Shown: positions 43,285 to 51,993, numbered from the stretch's first letter. The stretch is 64,000 nt of DNA from Lachnospiraceae bacterium C6A11 (GCA_000702245.1 JNKY01000016.1:62001-126000), one strand, 5' to 3'. Translations and numbers: made by a program. The notes: generated by a model from the letters alone, not told the origin.

Positions 43285-43797
43285 ATGGCAGAGAATCTAT
43301 CAAACGGATATGAACTGGGTGATGCAGATATTCCTGATATCGTGATGAGGATCAGTGAAGACGGAACATCAATAATAATCGATGCGGTGGACGAATCCAT
43401 CGATTTTATTCAGGATTTTATTAAGAGAAAGCTCATGTCATATGGCTGTGAGAAGAAGGCTATGATGCAGATCAGGCTTGCGGTTGAGGAAATATTTGTA
43501 AATATTATTTCCTACGCATACAGACCTGATGTAGGAAAGGCCGAGATCTATGTAGAGGTTAATGAAGTGCCTCTTTCTGTTATGATACAGTTTATGGATT
43601 CGGGTAAGCCTTTTGATCCGCTTGCGCGCCCTGATGCAGATACTTCAGGAAAGATGTTCATGGAGAGACCGGGAGGATTCGGTATCCTTCTCGTCAAGAA
43701 GACTATGGACTCGGTTGATTATGAATATAAGGATGGTAAGAACATCCTGAGTATAAAAAAGACCTTCAGTGATGGGACTGCTGAGAACAAAGAGTGA
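43285..43797 (+). CDS. Anti-sigma-type serine kinase (RsbW/SpoIIAB-like HATPase)
   Basis: This 170-residue GHKL ATPase has the N box VEEIFVNIISYAY with Asn73, the G1 box MDSGKPFDP and the G2 box GGFGILLV. It is the kinase of a partner-switching system. It would phosphorylate the STAS protein at 35904 and bind its target when the antagonist is phosphorylated. It is directly followed by the PP2C phosphatase gene, 28 bases downstream. An N-terminal extension of about 25 residues is not part of the core. Confidence 0.88.
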   Translation: MAENLSNGYELGDADIPDIVMRISEDGTSIIIDAVDESIDFIQDFIKRKLMSYGCEKKAMMQIRLAVEEIFVNIISYAYRPDVGKAEIYVEVNEVPLSVMIQFMDSGKPFDPLARPDADTSGKMFMERPGGFGILLVKKTMDSVDYEYKDGKNILSIKKTFSDGTAENKE

Positions 43798-43825
43798 GAT
43801 TTCCGTGTGATAATGGAGGATAAAG

Positions 43826-45775
43826 GTGAAGATACTTCGCAGGTTTAGAAAAAAATTAACATCAAATATCTACGTTATCCTCATTGGCATATTTGTGCTT
43901 TCACTTGGGGTCTTTGCCATTATCGTAGGCGGGGTTGGTTATTTTGCATTTTCAAGCACTCTGACCAAGGAATACAAGGATTCGGTTTACAAATCAGCCC
44001 TGGTTGCTACCGAGGAGTTATATCTGGATATTGATTATTCGAGAGCTTACCTTGATGCTATCGGTCCGGAACTTCTGGATAAGCTTTATTATGGATATTA
44101 TCTCAATCAGGAAAAGCTCGTGGCAGACTTTGTTTTTGGCGAAACTGATGAAGAACTGGATCGCTCAGCGAAGCTCCTTATGCAGGCAATTGGGATAAGT
44201 GAGGAGGAATTTGAGGCTGTTGATTTTGGAAAGTTGGGATGGCCGGAGCTGAAACCGGGATGTGCAGGATATTATTATGATGGGCTGTTTACTATGACAT
44301 CATGTGCATATGCATATTTCACTGTCAGGGATGAGCTCACGCAGATGGTAGAATCAATGAATCTTGCGGTAATGTATTATATAGTTCCTGATCCGGGCTA
44401 TGAAACCTACACATGCCTCGTAAACTGTCCTAGTAAGAGCAGCGGCTATACAGCATGGAGCTACGGAACCAAAAAGAATACATCAACAGAGGAGTACGCA
44501 GAGGCGTACCGAAGGATATATGAAGAGGGCTCTACCAAGGAGGTCATTTTAAGAAATAAGAATCTGAACGGAGCAGAACCTCATGTTACAGCACTTGTTC
44601 CGGTGTATAAGGAACGCTCTGAATACTATGATGAAAACGGTAAGAGAATAAGTGATGAGGAGTATAAAAAGGAGAATATAATCGGCATATTCTGTGTACA
44701 GAGGAATATGACCGACCTTAAGAGCGCTACGGGAGCCTTCCTCCAGGGCCTTTTCGGAATAGCTGGTTTTGTGATCATCATCATAAATGTTGTTTCCTAC
44801 AAGATCATCAGGAAGAAGATCATCAAGCCTGTTAAGCTGATCGAGGAAGAAGCAAAGAGATTTGCCCACGATAATACTAAGAATAAAGAAAATAAGATCT
44901 CCGAAAATGTCGGAGATGTTAATGAAATAAAATCCCTCGCCGTATCCATCGAGAAGATGGAGGAGGATACTCTGAAGAATATCGACGATATCACAAATAT
45001 GACCAAGGACAAGGAGAGAATAAGCTACGAAGTTTCCCTTGCATCGGAAATACAGCAGGGTATGCTTCCTAAGAAGGATAAGGAATTCGTAGACGATTCA
45101 CGTTTTGATATCCATGCACTTATGCATCCGGCAAAGCAGATCGGCGGAGATTTCTTCGATTTCTTTATGATAGACGATAAGCATATTGCCATACTTGTGG
45201 CGGATGTTTCGGATAAGGGAGTTGGCGCAGCCTTCTTCATGGCTATTTCGAAGACTCTTATCAAGTCCCGTGCAAAGCTTGGCGGAAGTGCTTCAGAGAT
45301 AATAACCTACGCAGACAGGCTTATCGCAGAGAAGAATCCTGCGGGAATGTTTGTAACCGTATGGCTCGGTATCATAAACCTTGAAACAGGCTATGTAAAT
45401 GCATGTAATGCAGGACATGATTATCCGGCTATCATGAAGCTTGGAGAAGGATACAGTGTTGAAAAGGCTCAGCATGGTCCGCCTGTCGGTTTCATACCGG
45501 GTATGGAATTTATAGAATATGATTATCAGCTGAAACCGGGTGAGAGGATATTCCTCTATACTGACGGACTTGCGGAAGCTAAGAGCCCGACAGGTGATCG
45601 TTTCGGTATCGAGAGGATGCTTGAGATACTTAATGACAATAAGGAGTCCGGTAATGAGGAGCTGATAAATACGATGAAGAAGGCGGTTGATGAGTTTGCA
45701 GGAAATGAACCGCAGTTTGATGACATCACAATGATGGGCTTCACATATTATGGGGATCAGAAAAAAGAGAAGTAG
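43826..45775 (+). CDS. SpoIIE/RsbU-type PP2C phosphatase with extracellular sensor
   Basis: This 649-residue protein starts at GTG 43826 (GGAGG 8 bases upstream). A membrane helix (about 15-37) is followed by a large extracytoplasmic domain of about 265 residues. A second helix (about 308-330) and a HAMP-like linker precede the PP2C domain: EIQQGMLPKK, the metal-binding GGDFFDFFMID (near 441), VADVSDKGVGAAFFMA and DDITMMGF (near 630). It would dephosphorylate the STAS antagonist in response to an outside signal, closing the switch with the kinase before it. Confidence 0.92.
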   Translation: MKILRRFRKKLTSNIYVILIGIFVLSLGVFAIIVGGVGYFAFSSTLTKEYKDSVYKSALVATEELYLDIDYSRAYLDAIGPELLDKLYYGYYLNQEKLVADFVFGETDEELDRSAKLLMQAIGISEEEFEAVDFGKLGWPELKPGCAGYYYDGLFTMTSCAYAYFTVRDELTQMVESMNLAVMYYIVPDPGYETYTCLVNCPSKSSGYTAWSYGTKKNTSTEEYAEAYRRIYEEGSTKEVILRNKNLNGAEPHVTALVPVYKERSEYYDENGKRISDEEYKKENIIGIFCVQRNMTDLKSATGAFLQGLFGIAGFVIIIINVVSYKIIRKKIIKPVKLIEEEAKRFAHDNTKNKENKISENVGDVNEIKSLAVSIEKMEEDTLKNIDDITNMTKDKERISYEVSLASEIQQGMLPKKDKEFVDDSRFDIHALMHPAKQIGGDFFDFFMIDDKHIAILVADVSDKGVGAAFFMAISKTLIKSRAKLGGSASEIITYADRLIAEKNPAGMFVTVWLGIINLETGYVNACNAGHDYPAIMKLGEGYSVEKAQHGPPVGFIPGMEFIEYDYQLKPGERIFLYTDGLAEAKSPTGDRFGIERMLEILNDNKESGNEELINTMKKAVDEFAGNEPQFDDITMMGFTYYGDQKKEK

Positions 45776-45829
45776 AAAACAGGCGGAATAATAGTATTTG
45801 GACGGACTGCCGGTTAGGAGGTACATGAT

Positions 45830-48028
45830 ATGCCTAGAGATGGAGAAGGAAATGAAATAAAATTAAATGCAAGAGCGGAGATCATGGCAGCCGTTCAGGA
45901 ATTGGATAATGCCGTTCATGGCCCGATGGATCCGGCCGAGTTAGATCCGCAGGAAGCCAGAGAACGCAATATTCAGGAAGCTATCGGAATACTGAAGGGT
46001 CTGGTAGAGTCAAATAAAGATGCGGCCGTTGAATTCCAGGATGGCTGGTATGAAGAGCTTGTTCAGAGCATGAACGACTTTAATGATGCCAGAATGGCAG
46101 CGGATGAGTTCGTCAGGGATATGAAGGAAAAGATGAAGATGCCTGAGGTTGATCCGCAGCAGTATTTCTATCAGGGTGTGCAGATTGAGGAGCCACAGAA
46201 CGACGGACCACAGAATGAAGGTCCACAGGAAGAAGCTCCGCAGAACGAGCAGCCGCAGGAGGAAGACCCGCATAATGAGGAACCGCAGAACCAGCAGGGG
46301 CCGAATATTGATGAGAATCTGAATATCGATCAGGAAATAAATAATCCGGAGAATCAGCAGCAGAATCCGGAGGTGCAACAGCAGAATCCGGAAGTGCAGG
46401 TGGATCCAAATGCAGCTGAGGAGCTTCGCCAGCAGCAGGAGAGAGAGAAGGAAGCAAAGCGTCAGGAAATCAAGAACGCCCTTCTTGAAGTTGAAAAAGC
46501 ACTTGATGAGCCGCCAGAACCAAATGCAGAGGATCCGCTTCTCGCGCAGGGCGCCAAGGTGTACGGTGCTCTTGATAAGCTGCAGACTCTTGTAAATCAG
46601 AATCCGGGAGTATGTCCTGAATTCGACGGTGGCTGGGGTGCTGAGCTTGAAGCAAGGATGGAGCAGGATGGACTCTTTGCAGCCAAAGAGTTTGTTGACA
46701 GCATGAAGGAAAAACTTGGCGCTGCAAATGCTCAGGATGTAAGAGATGCTGTTGTTAACGAAAACCGTGAGAATAACGTAAATGAAGCGGTAGAACAGGC
46801 TGAACAGCAGCTTCAGCAGGATCCGAGAAAGCATTATCTCGTACTGAAGAATCCTGAAGAAGAGGTTGCTGAGGCTAAGCCGGATGAACTTGCGGAGATT
46901 AAAAAGCAGAGAGAGCTGCTTCAGCTTGAGATGGAAAAGCTCAAGATAGAGCAGGAGAAGCTCCGCTTAGAAAGAGAGAGGCTGGAAGCTCTTAAGAAGC
47001 AGGGAGAAGAAAAGGATAAAGAGAAAGAGAAGAAGGAACCTAAGAAGGAAGAACCGGAGATACCTATAACAAAGCAGCGCATAAGAAAGAATAAAAAGGT
47101 GACTGCAAGGCTGGGCATCTTCACTGAAGTGTATTATGCAGAGGACACCATAAGAGATGCTTCAAGCGAGTCGACGAAGATCAAGAAGATGGCTGATGCA
47201 ACGCCGCTTTTCAAGAAATCTTCCAAGAGCTTTAAGCTTGTTCAGAAGGATCTTAACGAGCTTGATAAATTCATGCAGGAGATCAAGGGAAGGACAAGGC
47301 TTTCTCCTGAGGAGATGCAGACCTTCGACAGACTCTCTATGAAGGTATACAATTCCTGCCAGACTCATCTTGACCGAAAGGATAAAGAGAAGGAAGACAG
47401 ACTTGAGAATGGTAAGAAGGAAAGAAAATCCACTTATGAAGAGAAAAGGATCAGGATCGTCGAGGATGTTCAGGATGGCGTAGAGCAGATACGTCAGAAG
47501 ATGTATAAGGACGTTATCGCCGATAAGATCAAAGAGATGCAGGAAAAATGCGACCTTGAGGTTGCTAAGGCGGAGGATGAAAGGAATCATCTTTCAACCC
47601 AGAATCTTGATGATAAACAGCTTAGGGATACTATGGAGAACAACGTCGTAAGAACAGAGTTCTTCGCTCACAGAATGAAGAGTCTTAAGCCTGAGGATCT
47701 GTGTGTAAGGCCGGGTGAGTCACTTGGTCAGGCTCTCGGAAGACTTGATTCTTATCTTGTTCCTAGACCTAAGGACCTTAGAGATATAAAGAATACACCG
47801 CTTGTGAAGTCGCTTATTGACGAAGGCGTTGAGAAGACAAAGAAAGGCAGTGCACTTACCATGCAGGATATGGAAGCTGCCGAGAAGCAGGAGATCAGAA
47901 ATCAGGCTCAGCCGATCATCAACCAGAGAAACCGCGATGCTAATATCAGACCGGTTGCAAGGAACAATCCTGAGCAGGATAGAAGACTTGAACTTAACAA
48001 TCCGCAGGCAAGCGGACCACATGTATAA
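45830..48028 (+). CDS. Cytosolic coiled-coil protein with an internal duplication
   Basis: This 732-residue protein has no signal peptide or membrane helix. Residues about 18-105 and 212-305 are two copies of a helical domain: both have the pattern VEFQDGW/PEFDGGW, then AADEFVRDMKEKM/AAKEFVDSMKEKL. A Pro/Gln/Asn/Glu-rich linker (115-205) separates them. From about 350 a strongly charged coiled coil (LEMEKLKIEQEKLRLERERL) precedes a helical C-terminal half (420-732) with a TARLGIFTEVYYAEDT segment. It may be a scaffold or an exported effector. No family recognised. Confidence 0.68.
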   Translation: MPRDGEGNEIKLNARAEIMAAVQELDNAVHGPMDPAELDPQEARERNIQEAIGILKGLVESNKDAAVEFQDGWYEELVQSMNDFNDARMAADEFVRDMKEKMKMPEVDPQQYFYQGVQIEEPQNDGPQNEGPQEEAPQNEQPQEEDPHNEEPQNQQGPNIDENLNIDQEINNPENQQQNPEVQQQNPEVQVDPNAAEELRQQQEREKEAKRQEIKNALLEVEKALDEPPEPNAEDPLLAQGAKVYGALDKLQTLVNQNPGVCPEFDGGWGAELEARMEQDGLFAAKEFVDSMKEKLGAANAQDVRDAVVNENRENNVNEAVEQAEQQLQQDPRKHYLVLKNPEEEVAEAKPDELAEIKKQRELLQLEMEKLKIEQEKLRLERERLEALKKQGEEKDKEKEKKEPKKEEPEIPITKQRIRKNKKVTARLGIFTEVYYAEDTIRDASSESTKIKKMADATPLFKKSSKSFKLVQKDLNELDKFMQEIKGRTRLSPEEMQTFDRLSMKVYNSCQTHLDRKDKEKEDRLENGKKERKSTYEEKRIRIVEDVQDGVEQIRQKMYKDVIADKIKEMQEKCDLEVAKAEDERNHLSTQNLDDKQLRDTMENNVVRTEFFAHRMKSLKPEDLCVRPGESLGQALGRLDSYLVPRPKDLRDIKNTPLVKSLIDEGVEKTKKGSALTMQDMEAAEKQEIRNQAQPIINQRNRDANIRPVARNNPEQDRRLELNNPQASGPHV

Positions 48029-48066
48029 AATGATCGGTTAGTTTGGATCAGTGAAAGGATCAGAGT

Positions 48067-49356
48067 ATGGAAGAGGTTTTCTCGGAAGCCTATAAAAATA
48101 TAATCGAAAATATGACCGATGGCGTATTTCTTGTCGGACATGATGGCAGGGTCATACTTGAAAACTCTGTGGCGGTGAACCTCCTCAACAGGGAGCTTCA
48201 TGGCGAGCGTCTCATCAGGCTTATGACCGAGGGAGACGTTAATGATGAGTTTTATCAGTGTATAATCGATGCCATATTTCAGAAGAACAAGATATACGAC
48301 TCCGTTCCTTTCAGAAGAGGGGACGAGGTAAAGTACCTGAGAATTGCTGTATTTCCGCTTGCGGATGAGGGCACGGGTTCTTCGGTAATGGTAATGTTCA
48401 GTGACGTTACCGAGCTGGTAGAGCTTGCGGAGAAAAACCGGATACTCAGCGAGAAGCTTGCGGATTTTATAGACAGATTCGTCATGGTAATGGTTGGTTC
48501 GATCGATAAAAGATCGCCTTATAACGCTAACCATACCAAGAAGATGGCCAGATATGCCGAGAATTATCTGGATTATCTGGACAGAGAGGGCAGGGGGATA
48601 GACCCTATGAAGAAGAAGCCTCTTCTGTCAAGTGTATGGCTTCATGATATCGGAAAGCTTGTCATACCGCTCTGGGTCATGGATAAGCCTTCACGTCTCG
48701 GAGATAAAGAGACGGATGTCATGAACAGGATAGAGGTTTCAAAGCTCTGCTACAGGATAAAGGAGCTTGAGGATCCCGAGTCGGGCGCACAGGCTCATGA
48801 GAAGATAGAGGAGCTTGAGGAGGCGGCAAGATTCATAAAGTCAATTAACATGAAAGGCTTTATGGATGATGAATCACTTGCGAAGGTTGAGGCTCTGGCA
48901 GAGATAAAGTGTCTCACGCCGGAGGGAGAGATGGTACCGCTTCTGGATGATTATGAGAAGGAAGCGCTGATGATACGCAAGGGAACTCTTACGGCATCGG
49001 AAAGAAAGATCATTGAATCTCATGTAAGCCAGACCTACGAGATGCTTAAGGAGATGAATTTTGAGGGGACTCATAAGGATGTTCCGGAGTGGGCCGGAAG
49101 ACATCATGAGTACCTGGATGGTTCAGGATATCCGAACGGACTTAAGGGCGATGAGATAACCTGGGAGACAAGGCTCCTTACGATAATAGATATTTACGAT
49201 GCGCTGACTGCAGAGGACAGGCCTTACAAACCGCCGATGCCTCCGGAGAAGGCGTTCAGCATACTTGAAAGTATGAGAGATGAGGGTAAGATAGACGGAG
49301 AAATACTAAAGGATTTCTACGAAAGTAAAGCCTGGCAGACCGGAGTAGATGCATAA
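48067..49356 (+). CDS. PAS plus HD-GYP protein (likely cyclic-di-nucleotide phosphodiesterase)
   Basis: This 429-residue protein has an N-terminal PAS domain (10-120: MTDGVFLVGHDGRVILEN, KYLRIAVFPLADEG). The HD part follows, with His193-Asp194 in WLHDIGKLVIPLWV and the HD-GYP hallmark HHEYLDGSGYPNGLKG from His346. The usual LTIIDIYDALTAEDRPYKP is present. About 95 residues are inserted between the HDIGK segment and the GTLTASERKIIESH helix, longer than in typical members. It should degrade c-di-GMP or a related second messenger, linking the cluster to such signalling. Confidence 0.88.
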   Translation: MEEVFSEAYKNIIENMTDGVFLVGHDGRVILENSVAVNLLNRELHGERLIRLMTEGDVNDEFYQCIIDAIFQKNKIYDSVPFRRGDEVKYLRIAVFPLADEGTGSSVMVMFSDVTELVELAEKNRILSEKLADFIDRFVMVMVGSIDKRSPYNANHTKKMARYAENYLDYLDREGRGIDPMKKKPLLSSVWLHDIGKLVIPLWVMDKPSRLGDKETDVMNRIEVSKLCYRIKELEDPESGAQAHEKIEELEEAARFIKSINMKGFMDDESLAKVEALAEIKCLTPEGEMVPLLDDYEKEALMIRKGTLTASERKIIESHVSQTYEMLKEMNFEGTHKDVPEWAGRHHEYLDGSGYPNGLKGDEITWETRLLTIIDIYDALTAEDRPYKPPMPPEKAFSILESMRDEGKIDGEILKDFYESKAWQTGVDA

Positions 49357-49388
49357 GAGCTTTTGGGGAAGATCAAGGGGTAGCAGCT

Positions 49389-51083
49389 ATGGGAAAAAAG
49401 GAAGAACAGCTTAAAGTCATCGAGATGATGAACGACGCAAGGAAGGATCTTGAAGGGAAATACGAGAAATATAAGGCTCTTCATGAGTCTGAGACCGATC
49501 CTGAAGAGAAGAAACGTCTGGATAAGGAAATGGGTACCATCCAGGTTCAGCTTGACTACGTTAAGGGCGCGATCGAGAACTGCGAGCTTCAGCTCAAGAA
49601 GGTGAAGGATAAGGAAGAGCAGAAGAAGATCGAGAACGTCATGAAGGGCGTTATGCTTATAGGCGCGTACAATGAAAATAAGCGTATGATTGCCGAAATA
49701 GAGAAGGAAAAGGCTGAAGAGGTTGATATTCTCAGGGATTTCCATACTGTAGTCCACGAAAAAGCCCGTACTATATTCAGCAGGAAGAAGTTCAGATATG
49801 TAGATGAGTCCAAGATTGACCAGATCATAAAGAATGAAGAGTTTAAGAAGATGGCTGCGGAGGACCCTTACAAGCTGAAGCGCGATGAGAAGGATGTCCA
49901 GCTTGAATATGAAAATACGATCATAAGAGCTCTTAATTATATCAATGAAGAGATCGGTGACGACTTCGCGGAGAATGAGGAGAAGTTCAAGAAGTTCATG
50001 TCTGTTGTCAACGGATATGAGAGAGCGTATAAGCTCCTGAAGGACGATCCGAGGTTTGACGACAGCGCCAAAGATGCCTCATACTATGCAGGTAAGAGGA
50101 AGACCTATACCAAGGATCTCGAGCAGTATGGTACCGAGGAGGATAAAAAATTCTTTGAGGAGCTTCTTACTGATATCGATGATCTTGCCATAGAAACAAG
50201 GGATCTTCAGAATGAGTTTCTTATCGGCAGAAGTAATTTCATTAAAGGAAACGGCTATACAAAAGAGCTTATCGAAAAAGAAAAGAAAGTCCTGGACAAG
50301 ATCGGAACCTACAGAGACAAGAAAAATGCTCAGATGCTGAAGGATGTTCAGGAGGGAAATGATCCAACCGCTTCGGCTAAGATGTTTTCGCTTGCTCTTG
50401 AGTTTGTATTTCCGATATCACAGCAGCTTGAGCGTGACAGCGTAATGCAGAAGAATAATGAACTCCGTGAGAAGATGGAGATGTGGTACATCTATGAGAA
50501 GCTTCCTAAGGAAGGAGTTCAGACTGTTAAGAAGAGAAATAAACAGGTAGAGGACGAGGTCAAGGCATGGTCGAAGGTTCAGAGGATCAAGCGTATGACT
50601 GCGGGACGAGGAGCTATAGTACAGAGTGTCTGTGACTGGACGGTTGAGGATGCCGCATATCTTCTTGCGCGTGTCAAGAGTCCTGATCCGATAACCAAAG
50701 CTGATGAGAAGAAGATCAAGAAGCAGATTGCTGCTATCGTTCTCTGCAAGGTTATTGACGAGGAGCTGAACAAGAAGCTTGACGGTCCGGCATCATATTA
50801 TCATCAGATCAAAAATGATTTCAATCGTGAGAAGTTTGATGAGCTGGCGAACAGGATCATGGAGACCAGGGAATTCAAGACTGCTCTGAAGAAGTTCATG
50901 CAGAAGGGGGATATCAGGGTAAATACGATCCGATTCCTTGCCGAGGATTATGAAGCAAAGATATCGAAGGAATTCACCGGAAAAGGGACCGAGCATAGAA
51001 GGATGAGTACGGTGGTTGACGAAAATAACATGCTTAGACGACCTACGGAAATACGCCGGATGACCCAGAGAAAACCTAATTAA
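49389..51083 (+). CDS. Long helical cytosolic protein, last gene of the cluster
   Basis: This 564-residue, almost wholly helical, Lys/Glu-rich protein has no membrane helix. Coiled-coil segments lie at about 1-75 (VIEMMNDARKDLEGKYEKYK) and 75-105, then mixed helices to the end. The C-terminus is basic and Arg/Met-rich (MLRRPTEIRRMTQRKPN). It resembles the second half of the coiled-coil protein at 45830 in composition only; I could not establish homology. No family recognised. Confidence 0.62.
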   Translation: MGKKEEQLKVIEMMNDARKDLEGKYEKYKALHESETDPEEKKRLDKEMGTIQVQLDYVKGAIENCELQLKKVKDKEEQKKIENVMKGVMLIGAYNENKRMIAEIEKEKAEEVDILRDFHTVVHEKARTIFSRKKFRYVDESKIDQIIKNEEFKKMAAEDPYKLKRDEKDVQLEYENTIIRALNYINEEIGDDFAENEEKFKKFMSVVNGYERAYKLLKDDPRFDDSAKDASYYAGKRKTYTKDLEQYGTEEDKKFFEELLTDIDDLAIETRDLQNEFLIGRSNFIKGNGYTKELIEKEKKVLDKIGTYRDKKNAQMLKDVQEGNDPTASAKMFSLALEFVFPISQQLERDSVMQKNNELREKMEMWYIYEKLPKEGVQTVKKRNKQVEDEVKAWSKVQRIKRMTAGRGAIVQSVCDWTVEDAAYLLARVKSPDPITKADEKKIKKQIAAIVLCKVIDEELNKKLDGPASYYHQIKNDFNREKFDELANRIMETREFKTALKKFMQKGDIRVNTIRFLAEDYEAKISKEFTGKGTEHRRMSTVVDENNMLRRPTEIRRMTQRKPN

Positions 51084-51100
51084 AAAAATATTTTAAAAAA

Positions 51101-51157
51101 GCTTACGCCATGTTGGACATTTGTTGGACAGCATGGCGTATTATCGTGCCATAAGAT
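51101..51157 (+). promoter_or_regulatory. TTGGAC direct repeat inside an inverted repeat, after the cluster
   Basis: TGTTGGACATTTGTTGGAC (51111-51129) is identical to 20041-20059, with TTGGAC at 51113 and 51124. It is enclosed by TACGCCATG (about 51104-51112) and its reverse complement CATGGCGTA (51132-51140), so it can also form a stem-loop. A -10-like TAAGAT (51152-51157) stands at nearly the same distance as in the first copy. It may drive the small membrane protein gene downstream. Confidence 0.6.
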
Positions 51158-51197
51158 AAATGTCCATAAGGTAAAGGTATAATCAAGGAGGTCAGAT

Positions 51198-51578
51198 ATG
51201 GCAGTAGTAGTTGGTATTATTGGAATTATTGTGGCACTTGTTGGCGGTATTCTTTTTGGTATAATCGGTGGCTTCGTAGGCGCGGGCCTTGGCATACTTG
51301 CAATCGTTCTTGGGATCCTCAAGAAGAAGAAGGGTGAAGGCGGTTCGGCCGGAATCGTATCCGGTATAGCTGCAATAATCATGGGAATTGTTCTCGCATT
51401 TGTATTCTTTGGTCTTGCTAAAAACATCGAAGACAGAGCAAAGAAGCAGGGTATGGATATAGTTGCAGAGGTTGCACCAAGTCTTAAATATGGTGTTATC
51501 GGTTTCGCTAAGGAGATCGATGATAAGGGTTATGACATGGATGAGATTTCAGACATGATCAATGAGCTTCAGGATTAA
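51198..51578 (+). CDS. Small two- or three-span membrane protein
   Basis: This 126-residue protein has Gly/Ile-rich hydrophobic stretches at about 2-42 and 52-75, separated by a KKKKGEGG loop. A soluble end of about 50 residues (SLKYGVIGFAKEIDDKGYDM) follows. The composition is that of DUF4190-like small membrane proteins. It follows the second TTGGAC site, so it may belong to the regulon of the SARP-like regulators. It is separated from glmS by a terminator. Confidence 0.65.
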   Translation: MAVVVGIIGIIVALVGGILFGIIGGFVGAGLGILAIVLGILKKKKGEGGSAGIVSGIAAIIMGIVLAFVFFGLAKNIEDRAKKQGMDIVAEVAPSLKYGVIGFAKEIDDKGYDMDEISDMINELQD

Positions 51579-51597
51579 TCACTTGTATTGGGGTTAT

Positions 51598-51629
51598 AAA
51601 CCGGGTGGCGGTAACGCTGCCCGGTTTTT
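51598..51629 (+). terminator. Terminator of the small membrane protein gene
   Basis: AAACCGGG (51598-51605) pairs with CCCGGTTT (51620-51627) and the following T-run. Confidence 0.85.
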
Positions 51630-51709
51630 GCGTAGATAATGAGCCGATAGGCGAGGGGCGTCGCGTCTACACATTAAAGATGCTTAAAGAACCCTTAAGC
51701 TTTTGGTAG

Positions 51710-51738
51710 TTCACAAAGATGGCAAATTATGGTATTAT
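51710..51738 (+). promoter_or_regulatory. glmS promoter
   Basis: TTCACA (51710-51715), 17 bases, TATTAT (51733-51738). It lies about 45 bases before the ribozyme core. Confidence 0.7.
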
Positions 51739-51784
51739 ATTAACGGCTGTGAGTGGAGGAAGCGGCTTTCGAAAAGTTAAAAAC

Positions 51785-51950
51785 TTTAGCGCCAGGCTGG
51801 CTGGATGGGCTGCGGGAAGGGTATTTTCCATGGCAGGATATCGGTTCAGCTGACGAGGAGTAGGGTTATCGAAAAGAATTCGGCGGGTGCCCTACCGGAC
51901 CGCACAGACGAAAGCTCTGTAACAAAATCGGAGGTGACTCCGGAACAAAA
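51785..51950 (+). ncRNA. glmS ribozyme-riboswitch
   Basis: The conserved elements occur in order: AGCGCC at the self-cleavage site (cut expected between A51788 and G51789), GACGAGGAGTAGGGTTATCG, TTCGGCGGGTGCCCTACCGG, CACAGACGAAAGCTCTGTAA and GGAGGTGACTCC. Glucosamine-6-phosphate activates cleavage, which lowers glmS expression. The ribozyme ends about 45 bases before the glmS ATG. The rest of the 415-base gap holds a terminator and promoter. Confidence 0.95.
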
Positions 51951-51993
51951 ATCAGAGCAGTGTAATAAAAAAACAGAATAATAAGGAGATATT

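Larger units (their letters stand above)
20041..51130 (+). other. Relaxase-less type IV secretion gene cluster with regulatory genes
   Basis: Sixteen or more genes lie on the same strand from the second response regulator to the last coiled-coil protein, mostly with gaps below 70 bases. T4SS parts are VirB2-like (23160), VirD4-like (25664), VirB6-like (28673) and VirB3/B4-like (31069). Exported proteins (23693, 27677, 36227), partner-switch proteins (35904, 43285, 43826), an HD-GYP protein (48067) and coiled coils (45830, 49389) are interleaved. I see no relaxase, integrase, excisionase, VirB8 or wall hydrolase. The identical 19-mer TGTTGGACATTTGTTGGAC lies at each end. That this is one functional unit is inference from gene order. 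Confidence 0.7.

Noticed and set aside
46010-46834. 274-codon leftward, Leu/Ile-rich frame that looks like a membrane protein
   Set aside because: Reverse of a Glu/Lys/Gln-rich coiled-coil gene, which always yields a hydrophobic antisense frame.
20041-51129. Identical 19-nt ends read as attachment sites of an integrative element
   Set aside because: No integrase, excisionase, relaxase or tRNA target is present, and the motif itself is a spaced double repeat at a good promoter, which fits a regulator site better. Kept only as an alternative.
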